Assembly (NCBI GenBank): GCA_937892135.1 | Contig: CALAUK010000120.1 | Coordinates: 1-23,092 of the forward strand | Origin: an uncultured Clostridia bacterium | Lineage (GTDB): Bacteria > Bacillota > Clostridia > UBA1381 > UMGS1253 | DNA: 23,092 bases | Reading direction: 5' to 3' | Part shown: positions 14,817-21,470 of the stretch, in pieces | How the letters are laid out: the number at the start of each line of letters is the position of its first letter | How positions within the stretch are numbered: position 1 is the first letter of the stretch | The notes under the pieces: generated by a model | What the model was told of the DNA's origin: nothing | Seen by the model: only the letters and a program-made list of their open reading frames with translations | The model's database searches: none | Position numbers and translations under genes: made by a program

Positions 14817-16154
14817 TTATTCACTCTTTTTGTAAAGTGCCGTTACCGCCTTCTGAAGCTCGATTACACAAAAAGGAACTAAAGATATTGTTAAAATCAA
14901 AATCCAACCCTTTGCGCCGAATGCTGTGCTTTCGTGATAGACTAAATAAGATATTAAAACTGAAAGAAGAAGTCCCGAGAAAAAGGAGATAATTGTTCCC
15001 GGCTTTTTTAAAATATCAAATAAAAATATGCTTTTGCCCGAGTGCAGATTAAACGAGTACAAAAGAAACGAAAAAACAGAGGCGTTAAAGAAAATGAGCC
15101 TTGCGCACGGAGGCGAAAACGAGATAGCTCCTGACATACAAACTATAAAGCCCGTGAAAGAAAGAAGAAGAGCGTCTAAAAGCATTTTTAGCTTGCTCTC
15201 ATGGGTGAGGTCTGTTTTTCCGTATACAAACGAAAGACCTGCGGGAATTTCTGCTATAAGGCACAAAAAAACAAGCATCAGCGGATTTAAAGGGATTAAA
15301 GAACAGGTAAACACTAAAAAAAATACTGATAAAATCAAAGAAAGGTTAATCGCCATTTTGTACATAAGGCATTTATTATATTTTGCATACATCAAATCGA
15401 CAGTGTCACACAATTTTTCAATCAGCGAAAAATCCTTTTCTTTAATATCTACGGTCTCGTCAAGCGCAAAATACGGCATATTAATAAGGCGGACAAGCCT
15501 TAAAACTTCTTCGCTGTCGCCATTTGATATAATTATTCCTTTTTCGGGGAGGGGCAGAGTTATTTTTGAGCCTGCAAAAGAAGCTTTTTTAAAAATCTCA
15601 CCATACTTTAGCATAAGTTTTTCTTTTGAGGACTGAGATGTTAAAATAACAAGCTTTTTTTCGGCAAGCGAGGTAACACATTCGGGGTTTTGGTATTTAT
15701 CAAAATCATTTATTATAATTATTTTGCTTTCTTTTATATCCAAAAGTGCGTCTTCGGAATTTATTGTGATTTTATTTTTCTTAAGGTTTACAAGAGTGTT
15801 ATGATAAGCTAAATCCGAAAAAACACACAGGGTATCAGGAAAGAGAAAGTATAAAAAAGATAAAAGAAAAACGAGAAGAGAATATGGGTTTACACTTTTA
15901 GAGAAGAGGTTTAAAACAAAAATAAAGGCGCAGGAAATAAAGCTTACAAAAAATATAAGCTTTGATGCCTTTTTAGATAAAGAAAAAAGATGCGAAGCGT
16001 GCGCGCTTTTTAAAAGCATAAGACAAACCGAGGTAAGTGTGAAAGAAACTAACGAAGAGCATAAAAATTCCCACGAGCGCGTGAAAGAATAAATAATAAG
16101 AAAAATAACAGGGAAAAGATACGGGAATGTGAAAAACGAAAGCTTTTTAGTCAT
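14817..16154 (-). CDS. Stripped P-type (Ca2+-type) ATPase-like membrane protein, probable pseudoenzyme
   Basis: The 445-aa protein shows about ten membrane spans (near 10-27, 30-47, 65-84, 90-110, 266-286, 289-310, 324-342, 352-370, 387-405, 416-433) in a 4+6 pattern with one cytoplasmic block between spans 4 and 5, as in P-type ATPases. Local matches to P2-type pumps run in the right order. PDTLC (106-110) stands for PEGLP of span 4. IIIINDFDK (145-153) stands for the phosphorylation motif, keeping an Asp but not KTGT. LVILTSQ stands for the MITGD strand and SNGDSEE for TGDGVND. KDFSLIEKL stands for the DDNFSSIV segment and the last span WILILTISLVPFCVIEL for the WL..L..SL.P..VVEL ending. 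The actuator domain (TGES) between spans 2 and 3 and the nucleotide-binding domain are missing. Known family pumps have about 750-900 aa. Catalysis is therefore unlikely. The ATG at 16154 follows AAAGGA; an in-frame TTG at 16184 is rejected. Homology is inferred by eye. Confidence 0.7.
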   Translation of the reverse strand: MTKKLSFFTFPYLFPVIFLIIYSFTRSWEFLCSSLVSFTLTSVCLMLLKSAHASHLFSLSKKASKLIFFVSFISCAFIFVLNLFSKSVNPYSLLVFLLSFLYFLFPDTLCVFSDLAYHNTLVNLKKNKITINSEDALLDIKESKIIIINDFDKYQNPECVTSLAEKKLVILTSQSSKEKLMLKYGEIFKKASFAGSKITLPLPEKGIIISNGDSEEVLRLVRLINMPYFALDETVDIKEKDFSLIEKLCDTVDLMYAKYNKCLMYKMAINLSLILSVFFLVFTCSLIPLNPLMLVFLCLIAEIPAGLSFVYGKTDLTHESKLKMLLDALLLSFTGFIVCMSGAISFSPPCARLIFFNASVFSFLLYSFNLHSGKSIFLFDILKKPGTIISFFSGLLLSVLISYLVYHESTAFGAKGWILILTISLVPFCVIELQKAVTALYKKSE

Positions 16155-16269
16155 ATTAATCAATCCTTTGCTTTTTTTGTACAAGTATATGATTTAAAAA
16201 ACAAAAACTTTCATTTTTTCAAAAGTGTAATGCTCAAAGAAAAAGGCACATAAGATTAAAAAGGGTATG

Positions 16270-16290
16270 GCTTACGGGTTCACGGTAAGC
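16270..16290 (+). other. Short hairpin in the leader of the PG-binding gene cluster
   Basis: GCTTAC and GTAAGC form a 6-bp stem with a 9-nt loop, about 40 nt before the start of the first plus-strand gene. I find no clear SigA promoter in the 174-nt divergent gap 16155-16328. CATATACT on the minus strand and CACATAAGAT on the plus strand are loosely like sporulation-sigma -10 boxes but have no convincing -35. Confidence 0.4.
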
Positions 16291-16328
16291 TGGTAAAAAA
16301 ATTTGTGAACAGAAAGGCAAAGAAAACG

Positions 16329-16745
16329 ATGAGTCAAGGTACTGTTAAGGCGGTAGTATATATTTCGCAAAGGACGATACCCATAGAGGGCGCAAATGTT
16401 TACATTTACAGAGATGTTAACGGAAAAAGCGAGCTTATTTCCTTAAGAAAAACCAATCAAAACGGGGAGACAGGACTAGTCGAAATTGACACGCCCGACA
16501 AGGCGGAAAGTCTTTCGCCTCTTCCTGACGGCTCAGATAATCCGTTTGCCTCGGTTAATATTTTTGTTGAGGCGGAGGGGTATAGAAGTGTACTTGTTCA
16601 TTCTGCGCAGGTTTTTGCTGAAAACCTTACAGTACAAAATGTTGAAATGGTGCCGCTTGCGGAACCTGCAATACGCGAGGGAGATAGGGTTATAGATGTT
16701 TTTGTTACACCTCAGGCTTTAAATATTGACGGAAGGGAGATATAA
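16329..16745 (+). CDS. Carboxypeptidase-regulatory-like domain protein
   Basis: The 138-aa product has the pattern of the CarboxypepD_reg-like beta-sandwich: VKAVVYISQRTIPIEGANVYIYRD (6-29), KTNQNGETGLVEIDTP (42-58), then NIFVEAEGYRSVLVHSAQVFAENLTVQNVEMVPLAE. Such domains are binding or spacer modules, not enzymes. No signal peptide is seen. The ATG at 16329 is chosen because AAAGG lies about 12 nt upstream; the in-frame GTG at 16305 has no ribosome binding site. It is separated from the next gene by one base, so it belongs to one unit with the two PG-binding genes. Small genes of this type lie before such PG-binding genes in other Clostridia, as far as I recall. Confidence 0.75.
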   Translation: MSQGTVKAVVYISQRTIPIEGANVYIYRDVNGKSELISLRKTNQNGETGLVEIDTPDKAESLSPLPDGSDNPFASVNIFVEAEGYRSVLVHSAQVFAENLTVQNVEMVPLAEPAIREGDRVIDVFVTPQALNIDGREI

Positions 16746-16746
16746 T

Positions 16747-18186
16747 ATGCCTACAATAACGCCGTTTGTACCAACTGATATAACTGTGCATCTTGGCTCG
16801 CCGTCTGCGCCTGCATCAAATGTGACGGTAAGCTTTCCCGATTACATAAAAAATGTTGCATCAAGCGAAATTTATCCGACTTGGGACGAAGATGCAATTT
16901 ATGCTAATATTTATGCGCAGATTTCTTATGTATTAAATAAGATTTACACCGAGTTTTACAGAAGCCGTGGCTATAATTTTGATATAACAAACTCAACTGC
17001 GGTTGACCAGAAATTTATCTACGGAAGAAATATTTTTTCAAACATAGACAGAATTGTAGACAATATTTTTAATGATTATATAAGAAGAGTAGGAGTTGCA
17101 GAGCCACTCGCTGCAAAATACTGCGACGGAAGAAATGTTACCTGTGACGGACTTTCGCAGTGGGGCTCGGAGGAGCTTGCAAGGCAGGGGTACTCATCTT
17201 TTGGAATTTTACAGAATTACTATGGCTATGATATAGAGCTTGTAAATAACGCTCCGGTTCGTGCGCCTGTTCAGTCTTATCCGGGGTATCCGATAAGGCG
17301 GGGTGATACGGGGGTTTTGGTTAACATTATCCAGACTGAGCTTAATCAGATTTCAAATCACTACCCCGCAATCGATAAGATTTATCCCGTAGACGGAATT
17401 TTCGGCCCTGCAACTGAAAATTCGGTTAAGCAGTTTCAAAGAATTTTTAATCTTACAGATGACGGCATAGTAGGAAAGGACACATGGTATAAGCTTGTAT
17501 TTGTGTATGTCGGAAATCTTCGGTTAAATGAGCTTAACAGCGAGGGGCAGAGGCTTTTTGGAACATCTCTTTCATATCCTGATGCAATAAGCATCGGAGA
17601 TCAGGGCGAAAAGGTTTCAAATCTTCAATTCTTCCTTGCGGTCATTGGAAGCGTTGATGCAAGTATTCCGCCTGTTACAATAGACGGAATTTTCGGCGAG
17701 GACACAAGAGCTGCTGTTGAGGCTTTCCAGAGAGAATACGACCTTCCTGTGACGGGAGTGGCAGATGAAGAAACGTGGGACGAAATCTATGATGTGTTTA
17801 AGGGAGTAGCAGACAGAGTGTATGGAAGAGAAGTGTTTAATGTAAACGGATACCCATATCCCGGTGAGCCTTTAAGAACAGGCGACAGAGGCGAAAATGT
17901 TTTAAGAATTCAGCGCCAGCTTAATGCTATTTCAAATGTGAATGAAGAAATTAACCCGCCCGACCCTGACGGAATTTTTGGGGAAGATACGGCACGTGCG
18001 GTAAGAGAATTTCAAACCTACTATGGTCTTGAACCTGACGGAATAGTAGGCAGACAAACCTGGGGCGCAATTCAGCAGGTGTTTTTATCTTTGTTCTCGG
18101 CAGTAAATACTTCCTCAAAGCAATTCGGCGGAAACACGCTATCCTTAGGCGACCGTGACAGCATAGAAGAAAGGGGAGAGGATTAA
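16747..18186 (+). CDS. SpoIID-like domain protein with three peptidoglycan-binding repeats
   Basis: The 479-aa protein has an N-terminal SpoIID/LytB-like region (about 8-170) and three PG_binding_1 modules (about 183-252, 280-350, 373-447). In the first part, DYIKNVASSEIYPTW (32-46) matches the SpoIID strand with the catalytic Glu (E41), and the block GLSQWGSEELARQGYSSFGIL (135-155) matches the family's GMSQYGA..MA..G....IL ending. SpoIID is a lytic transglycosylase needed for engulfment. Each repeat carries the DGIFG..T..AV..FQ and DGIVG..TW hallmarks. There is no signal peptide, so a cytoplasmic role, release by lysis, or delivery into the spore envelope from the mother cell are possible; this is inference. 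The ATG at 16747 follows GGAAGGGAG; the in-frame TTG at 16726 is rejected. Its stop overlaps the next start in TAATG. Confidence 0.85.
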   Translation: MPTITPFVPTDITVHLGSPSAPASNVTVSFPDYIKNVASSEIYPTWDEDAIYANIYAQISYVLNKIYTEFYRSRGYNFDITNSTAVDQKFIYGRNIFSNIDRIVDNIFNDYIRRVGVAEPLAAKYCDGRNVTCDGLSQWGSEELARQGYSSFGILQNYYGYDIELVNNAPVRAPVQSYPGYPIRRGDTGVLVNIIQTELNQISNHYPAIDKIYPVDGIFGPATENSVKQFQRIFNLTDDGIVGKDTWYKLVFVYVGNLRLNELNSEGQRLFGTSLSYPDAISIGDQGEKVSNLQFFLAVIGSVDASIPPVTIDGIFGEDTRAAVEAFQREYDLPVTGVADEETWDEIYDVFKGVADRVYGREVFNVNGYPYPGEPLRTGDRGENVLRIQRQLNAISNVNEEINPPDPDGIFGEDTARAVREFQTYYGLEPDGIVGRQTWGAIQQVFLSLFSAVNTSSKQFGGNTLSLGDRDSIEERGED

Positions 18187-18827
18187 TGGAATACTTTGAA
18201 ACGATGCGAGGAAGACCAATTTATAATCTTCAGACATTTTTAAGAGGTCTTTCAAAGATGGATGAAATGATATATCCTGTTGTTCCCGACGGAATTTTTG
18301 GCGAAGACACGAAAAGAAGCGTTGAAAGCTTTCAGGCTAAGTTTGAACTCCCCATAACGGGCGAAGCAGATTCTGACACCTGGGATGCAATAGTAAGAGA
18401 GTACGAAAAATATGAAAGATTTTTGCGTCCTGTCGACGGGGTTCGTATAATAAGAAATGATGAAATAATAAAAAAGGGCGACAAGCACGACGGAGTTTAT
18501 ATCATTCAGTCGATGATAGAGTCTTTAAGCGATAAGTTTACAAATATAAACTCAGTTGCTATAAACGGAATTTATGATGACCTGACAGATGCGGAAGTAA
18601 GAAAGCTTAAAGAGATTTTTGCCATTGAGGAAGAGGATATAACAAAGGAATTTATAAATAATCTTGTCTCTTTATATGAGCACGCCGTTGTGTTTAAAAG
18701 TGGCTTTTACGACGGAACAGAGGAGGCAGTGCCCACTTTGGCACCGGCAGAAGAGGTAAAAGAACCCGAAAGAAAGGTGAAAACAGAAGATAATAAGGAA
18801 AACGTCATTGTGTGGAAGTTTTTTTAA
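18186..18827 (+). CDS. Peptidoglycan-binding domain protein
   Basis: The 213-aa product has one clear PG_binding_1 module (about 10-72: YNLQTFLRGLSKM, VVPDGIFGEDTKRSVESFQ, LPITGEADSDTWDAI). A second, decayed copy lies at about 95-160 (KGDKHDGVYIIQSMIESLSDKF, VAINGIYDDLTDAEVRKLK), where the final TW is lost. A charged Pro/Glu/Lys tail (180-206) ends in VIVWKFF. There is no signal peptide. The start overlaps the upstream stop by one base (TAATG), behind a GGGGAGAGG site, so translation is coupled. It probably acts with the SpoIID-like protein. Confidence 0.85.
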   Translation: MEYFETMRGRPIYNLQTFLRGLSKMDEMIYPVVPDGIFGEDTKRSVESFQAKFELPITGEADSDTWDAIVREYEKYERFLRPVDGVRIIRNDEIIKKGDKHDGVYIIQSMIESLSDKFTNINSVAINGIYDDLTDAEVRKLKEIFAIEEEDITKEFINNLVSLYEHAVVFKSGFYDGTEEAVPTLAPAEEVKEPERKVKTEDNKENVIVWKFF

Positions 18828-18864
18828 ATAAAGGGGGCGAAATTTTCGCCCTCTTTATTTTTTA
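18826..18864 (+). terminator. Terminator of the PG-binding gene cluster
   Basis: A 16-bp stem with one G-T pair (AAATAAAGGGGGCGAA with TTCGCCCTCTTTATTT) and a T run overlaps the stop codon of the last gene. Confidence 0.9.
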
Positions 18865-18884
18865 TAAAAAATTTAAAAAAAGTC

Positions 18885-18913
18885 TTTACAAATCAAAAAT
18901 AGTGTGCTATAAT
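18885..18913 (+). promoter_or_regulatory. SigA-type promoter of tRNA-Gly
   Basis: TTTACA (18885-18890), a 17-nt spacer and TATAAT (18908-18913), 18 nt before the mature tRNA 5' end. Confidence 0.88.
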
Positions 18914-18931
18914 AACACTTGCTTAAGAAAT

Positions 18932-19006
18932 GCGGGAGTGGCTCAGTGGTAGAGCGTCACCTTGCCAAGGTGAACGTCGCGAGTTCGAATCTCGTCTTCC
19001 GCTCCA
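18932..19006 (+). tRNA. tRNA-Gly (anticodon GCC)
   Basis: The 75-nt cloverleaf has a 7-bp acceptor stem (GCGGGAG with CTTCCGC, one G-T), a D arm starting GCTCAGTGGTAGAGC, an anticodon stem TCACC/GGTGA around TTGCCAA (anticodon GCC at 18964-18966), a T arm with GTTCGAATC, and an encoded CCA. It is a single tRNA gene with its own promoter and terminator. Confidence 0.97.
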
Positions 19007-19040
19007 AAAAAAAGACTATTCTTCGGAATAGTCTTTTTTC
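19006..19040 (+). terminator. Terminator of tRNA-Gly
   Basis: An A-rich arm ending in GACTATTC pairs with GAATAGTC and a T run around a TTCG tetraloop. Confidence 0.92.
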
Positions 19041-19067
19041 TTTTGAAATACGCCGTTTCCTCTAACA

Positions 19068-19099
19068 AAAAAAGCACTTGCAAATGCAAGTGCTTTTAA
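19068..19099 (-). terminator. Terminator of fba
   Basis: A 12-bp stem, AAAAGCACTTGC with GCAAGTGCTTTT, surrounds an AAAT loop just beyond the fba stop codon. Confidence 0.85.
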
Positions 19100-19110
19100 T
19101 TTTAAAATTA

Positions 19111-20049
19111 TTACTCAGCTTTGCCGTCGCAGCCAAGAACGTTGATAATCTTGTTCTTAACAAGACCTTTGATTGCTTCTCTTGCGGGCTTTAGGTACTG
19201 TCTGGGGTCGAAATGAGAAGGATTCTCATTGAAGTACTTTCTGATTGTACCTGTCATAGCAAGACGAAGGTCAGAGTCAATGTTAATCTTACATACAGCG
19301 CTCTTTGCAGCCTCTCTTAGCATATCCTCGGGAATACCGATTGCATCAGGCATGTTACCGCCGTTAGAGTTAATCATTTCAACAAACTCGGGGATAACTG
19401 AAGAAGCACCGTGCAAAACGATGGGGAAGTTGGGAAGCTGCTTCTCAACCTCTTTAAGAATATCAAATCTTAACTGGGGCTTCTGGCCGGGCTTGAACTT
19501 GTAAGCACCATGGCTTGTTCCGATTGCGATAGCCAAAGAGTCAACGCCTGTACGTGTTACGAAGTCAACAACCTCTTCAGGTCTTGTGTAGGAAGCATCT
19601 TCTGCAGAAACATTTACAGCATCTTCGATACCTGCAAGTCTGCCAAGCTCACCTTCAACAACAACGCCACGAGCATGAGCGTACTCAACAACTTTCTTTG
19701 TAAGCTCAATATTTTCCTCGTAGGGAAGATGTGAGCCGTCAATCATAACAGATGTGAAACCGCCGTCAATACAAGACTTACAAAGCTCGAAAGAATCACC
19801 GTGGTCAAGGTGAAGAGCGATGGGAAGACCTGTTTCTTCAATAGCAGCTTCAACAAGCTTTACAAGGTAAGTATGGTTAGCATACTTTCTTGCACCTGCG
19901 GATACCTGAAGAATCAAAGGAGCATTAACTTCCTTTGCAGCTTCTGTAATACCCTGAATAATTTCCATGTTGTTTACGTTAAAAGCACCGATAGCGTATC
20001 CGCCTTCGTAAGCTTTTTTAAACATTTCCTTAGTTGTAACTAATGGCAT
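19111..20049 (-). CDS. fba: Class II fructose-bisphosphate aldolase
   Basis: It cleaves fructose 1,6-bisphosphate into glyceraldehyde 3-phosphate and dihydroxyacetone phosphate, the step after the pfkA product encoded at the other end of this window. The 312-aa protein keeps the Zn site and catalytic residues of the class II family: D82 and H83 in HLDHGDS, E134 in VEGELG, H180 in GTSHGAYK and H213 in VLHGASS, with NIDSDLR near the end for phosphate binding. NVNNMEIIQGITEAA near the start is typical. The ATG follows AAGGAGTG. The gene is monocistronic, with its own promoter and terminator. Confidence 0.95.
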   Translation of the reverse strand: MPLVTTKEMFKKAYEGGYAIGAFNVNNMEIIQGITEAAKEVNAPLILQVSAGARKYANHTYLVKLVEAAIEETGLPIALHLDHGDSFELCKSCIDGGFTSVMIDGSHLPYEENIELTKKVVEYAHARGVVVEGELGRLAGIEDAVNVSAEDASYTRPEEVVDFVTRTGVDSLAIAIGTSHGAYKFKPGQKPQLRFDILKEVEKQLPNFPIVLHGASSVIPEFVEMINSNGGNMPDAIGIPEDMLREAAKSAVCKINIDSDLRLAMTGTIRKYFNENPSHFDPRQYLKPAREAIKGLVKNKIINVLGCDGKAE

Positions 20050-20082
20050 AATATCACTCCTTATAAATTTTACTCGTTTGTA

Positions 20083-20111
20083 ATTATACCACTAAGCACC
20101 TAAAAAAACAA
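20083..20111 (-). promoter_or_regulatory. SigA-type promoter of fba
   Basis: On the minus strand TTGTTT (20106-20111), a 17-nt spacer and TATAAT (20083-20088). The 105 bp between this and the divergent promoter at 20218 are AT-rich and hold nothing else I can name. Confidence 0.78.
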
Positions 20112-20217
20112 GTGTTTTGGAAAAAAATTTTGTAATTTTATAAATTTAACAAAAAAAGTAGTATAAATGTATTGAGATTAGCTAAAAAGGCCAAAATAAA
20201 AGTATTTTTTAAAAATG

Positions 20218-20246
20218 TTGACACGCCCAAAAAAGGCGAGTATAAT
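20218..20246 (+). promoter_or_regulatory. Consensus promoter of the upstream-ORF/corA unit
   Basis: TTGACA (20218-20223), a 17-nt spacer and TATAAT (20241-20246). The spacer contains an inverted repeat, CGCC and GGCG separated by seven bases (20224-20238), placed between the two promoter boxes. Confidence 0.9.
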
Positions 20247-20279
20247 ATATGTATAAATTTCAGAAAGGAGATGCCGTAT

Positions 20280-20369
20280 ATGGATACTGTCCCTCGAAGT
20301 AGAGACTTTATAAAAGAAAAATTTTATAACAAGCAAGGCGTATCTTGTTGCGGACATCTTTTCGCATAG
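20280..20369 (+). CDS. 29-codon upstream ORF, probable leader peptide of corA
   Basis: This short ORF encodes 29 residues starting MDTVPRSRDF and ending GVSCCGHLFA. It lies 33 nt downstream of a consensus promoter and behind an AGAAAGGAG site at nine-base spacing, stronger than the site of corA itself. A second in-frame ATG at 20271 directly abuts the site. The Cys-Cys-Gly-His near the C-terminus is a possible metal-binding or Cys-codon-sensing element, which is inference. The last third of the ORF forms the 5' arm and loop of the hairpin at 20335-20380, and corA starts 31 nt after its stop. This layout is that of a regulatory leader peptide. It has no transmembrane segment. It could also be a small protein in its own right. 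Confidence 0.65.
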   Translation: MDTVPRSRDFIKEKFYNKQGVSCCGHLFA

Positions 20370-20380
20370 ATATACGCCTT
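20335..20380 (+). promoter_or_regulatory. Hairpin overlapping the end of the leader ORF
   Basis: AAGGCGTA (20335-20342) pairs with TACGCCTT (20373-20380), continued by TCT with AGA across a small bulge, and an inner TGCG (20349-20352) with CGCA (20363-20366). The ORF stop lies in the 3' half. There is no T run, so it is not a terminator; it ends about 8 nt before the corA ribosome binding site. Confidence 0.65.
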
Positions 20381-20400
20381 AAGAAAGCAGGTGAATATTT

Positions 20401-21330
20401 ATGCTTAAAATCTACCGAACAGAAAATGCAAAGGTTTATGAGGTAGAAAGTTTCGAGAAGGATTGTTGGTATCATTTAAGTGCGCCAACAGTTAAAGAGC
20501 TTCAGCAGGTTATTTCTGAAACGGGAGTATCAGCAGATTTTTTAAGAGCCTCTCTTGACGATGACGAGAGATCCCGTATTGAAACAGAAGACGGACAGAC
20601 GCTTATTTTGGTTGACACCCCTGTTGAAGATGATGACGAAAAAGGTGACTATGAAACAATACCGTTAGGTATAATTGCTCTTGAGAACTGTATTATTACC
20701 GTTTGTCTTAAAGAGCCGCCTTTAATCAGTGAATTCTACAATGAAAGAATAAGAGATTTTTCAACGAAAAAGCACAATCGCTTTATTTTGCAGCTTTTGT
20801 ATCGTAATGCCGCAAGATTTCTATATTATCTTCGCCGTATTGAGCGTATGAGTAATGATATAGAAAAAGAGCTTCACAAAAGTATGAGAAATAAAGAGCT
20901 TACAGATATGCTTGAGCTTGAAAAAAGCCTTGTTTATTTTCAGACCTCGCTTAAGGGAAACGAGGTTGTCTTAGAAAGGCTTTTAAGAATGAGCTTTATA
21001 AGAAATTACCCTGATGACACGGATTTACTTGAAGATGTAATCATTGAAAACAAGCAGGCGATTGAAATGTGTACTATATCAAGAGACATTCTTTCGCAGA
21101 CGATGGATGCGTTTTCGTCTGTTATTTCAAACAACTTAAACATTTCCATGAAGGTTTTGACTGTTATAACAATGATTTTAACTATTCCGACCATTTTAGC
21201 GAGCTTGTGGGGAATGAATGTGCCCGTTCCGTTCTCCCAAAACCCCTATGGCTTCTGGATAGTATTAGTAATATCGGTTTTAGTGTCCGGTCTTATAGGT
21301 CTTATTATGAAAATTAAAAAAATGTTTTAG
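20401..21330 (+). CDS. CorA-family divalent metal transporter
   Basis: CorA proteins are pentameric channels for Mg2+ (some for Co2+, Ni2+ or Zn2+). The 309-aa chain has the usual order: an N-terminal alpha/beta cytoplasmic domain (1-125), long helices (126-245), then two C-terminal spans (about 250-268 and 284-303) with the gate motif GMN at 271-273 in LWGMNVPVPF. The periplasmic loop SQNPYGFW follows. Acidic clusters DDDE (53-56) and EDDDEKGD (76-83) are present. The metal is not told by the sequence. The ATG follows a moderate GCAGGTG site. The gene is preceded by the leader ORF and hairpin and closed by a terminator. Confidence 0.92.
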   Translation: MLKIYRTENAKVYEVESFEKDCWYHLSAPTVKELQQVISETGVSADFLRASLDDDERSRIETEDGQTLILVDTPVEDDDEKGDYETIPLGIIALENCIITVCLKEPPLISEFYNERIRDFSTKKHNRFILQLLYRNAARFLYYLRRIERMSNDIEKELHKSMRNKELTDMLELEKSLVYFQTSLKGNEVVLERLLRMSFIRNYPDDTDLLEDVIIENKQAIEMCTISRDILSQTMDAFSSVISNNLNISMKVLTVITMILTIPTILASLWGMNVPVPFSQNPYGFWIVLVISVLVSGLIGLIMKIKKMF

Positions 21331-21332
21331 TT

Positions 21333-21363
21333 AAAAAACGCCGATTAATTCGGCGTTTTTTTA
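21333..21363 (+). terminator. Terminator of corA
   Basis: AAAAAACGCCGA and its complement around a TTAAT loop, followed by a T run. Confidence 0.92.
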
Positions 21364-21389
21364 TTTTTAAAAAAATTTTAAAAAAAGTG

Positions 21390-21418
21390 TTGACAAATAA
21401 AAAGAGGTCTGCTATAAT
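21390..21418 (+). promoter_or_regulatory. Consensus SigA promoter of perR
   Basis: TTGACA (21390-21395), a 17-nt spacer and TATAAT (21413-21418). Confidence 0.93.
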
Positions 21419-21421
21419 AAA

Positions 21422-21455
21422 TTTGTAATCAGTACAAAAATGAAACGATTACAAA
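21422..21455 (+). promoter_or_regulatory. Operator-like inverted repeats at the perR start site
   Basis: TTTGTA and TACAAA with a 5-nt centre form a 17-bp palindrome (21422-21438). The first arm also pairs, as TTTGTAATC, with GATTACAAA at 21447-21455. Both lie just after the -10 box, over the expected start site, where a Fur-family repressor could act on its own gene. The bases only partly resemble the Bacillus PerR box TTATAAT-N-ATTATAA. Confidence 0.55.
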
Positions 21456-21470
21456 AAAAGGAGGGAGGTT

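Noticed and set aside
15028..15636. 202-aa open frame on the plus strand inside the ATPase-like gene
   Set aside because: It lies antisense to a gene with a good ribosome binding site and coherent membrane spans. Its own product is Ser/Lys/Arg-rich without a recognisable domain, and no ribosome binding site precedes it.
20172..20369. 65-aa version of the leader ORF starting at 20172
   Set aside because: Its first 33 codons run through the consensus promoter and upstream of the transcript start, and no ribosome binding site precedes 20172.
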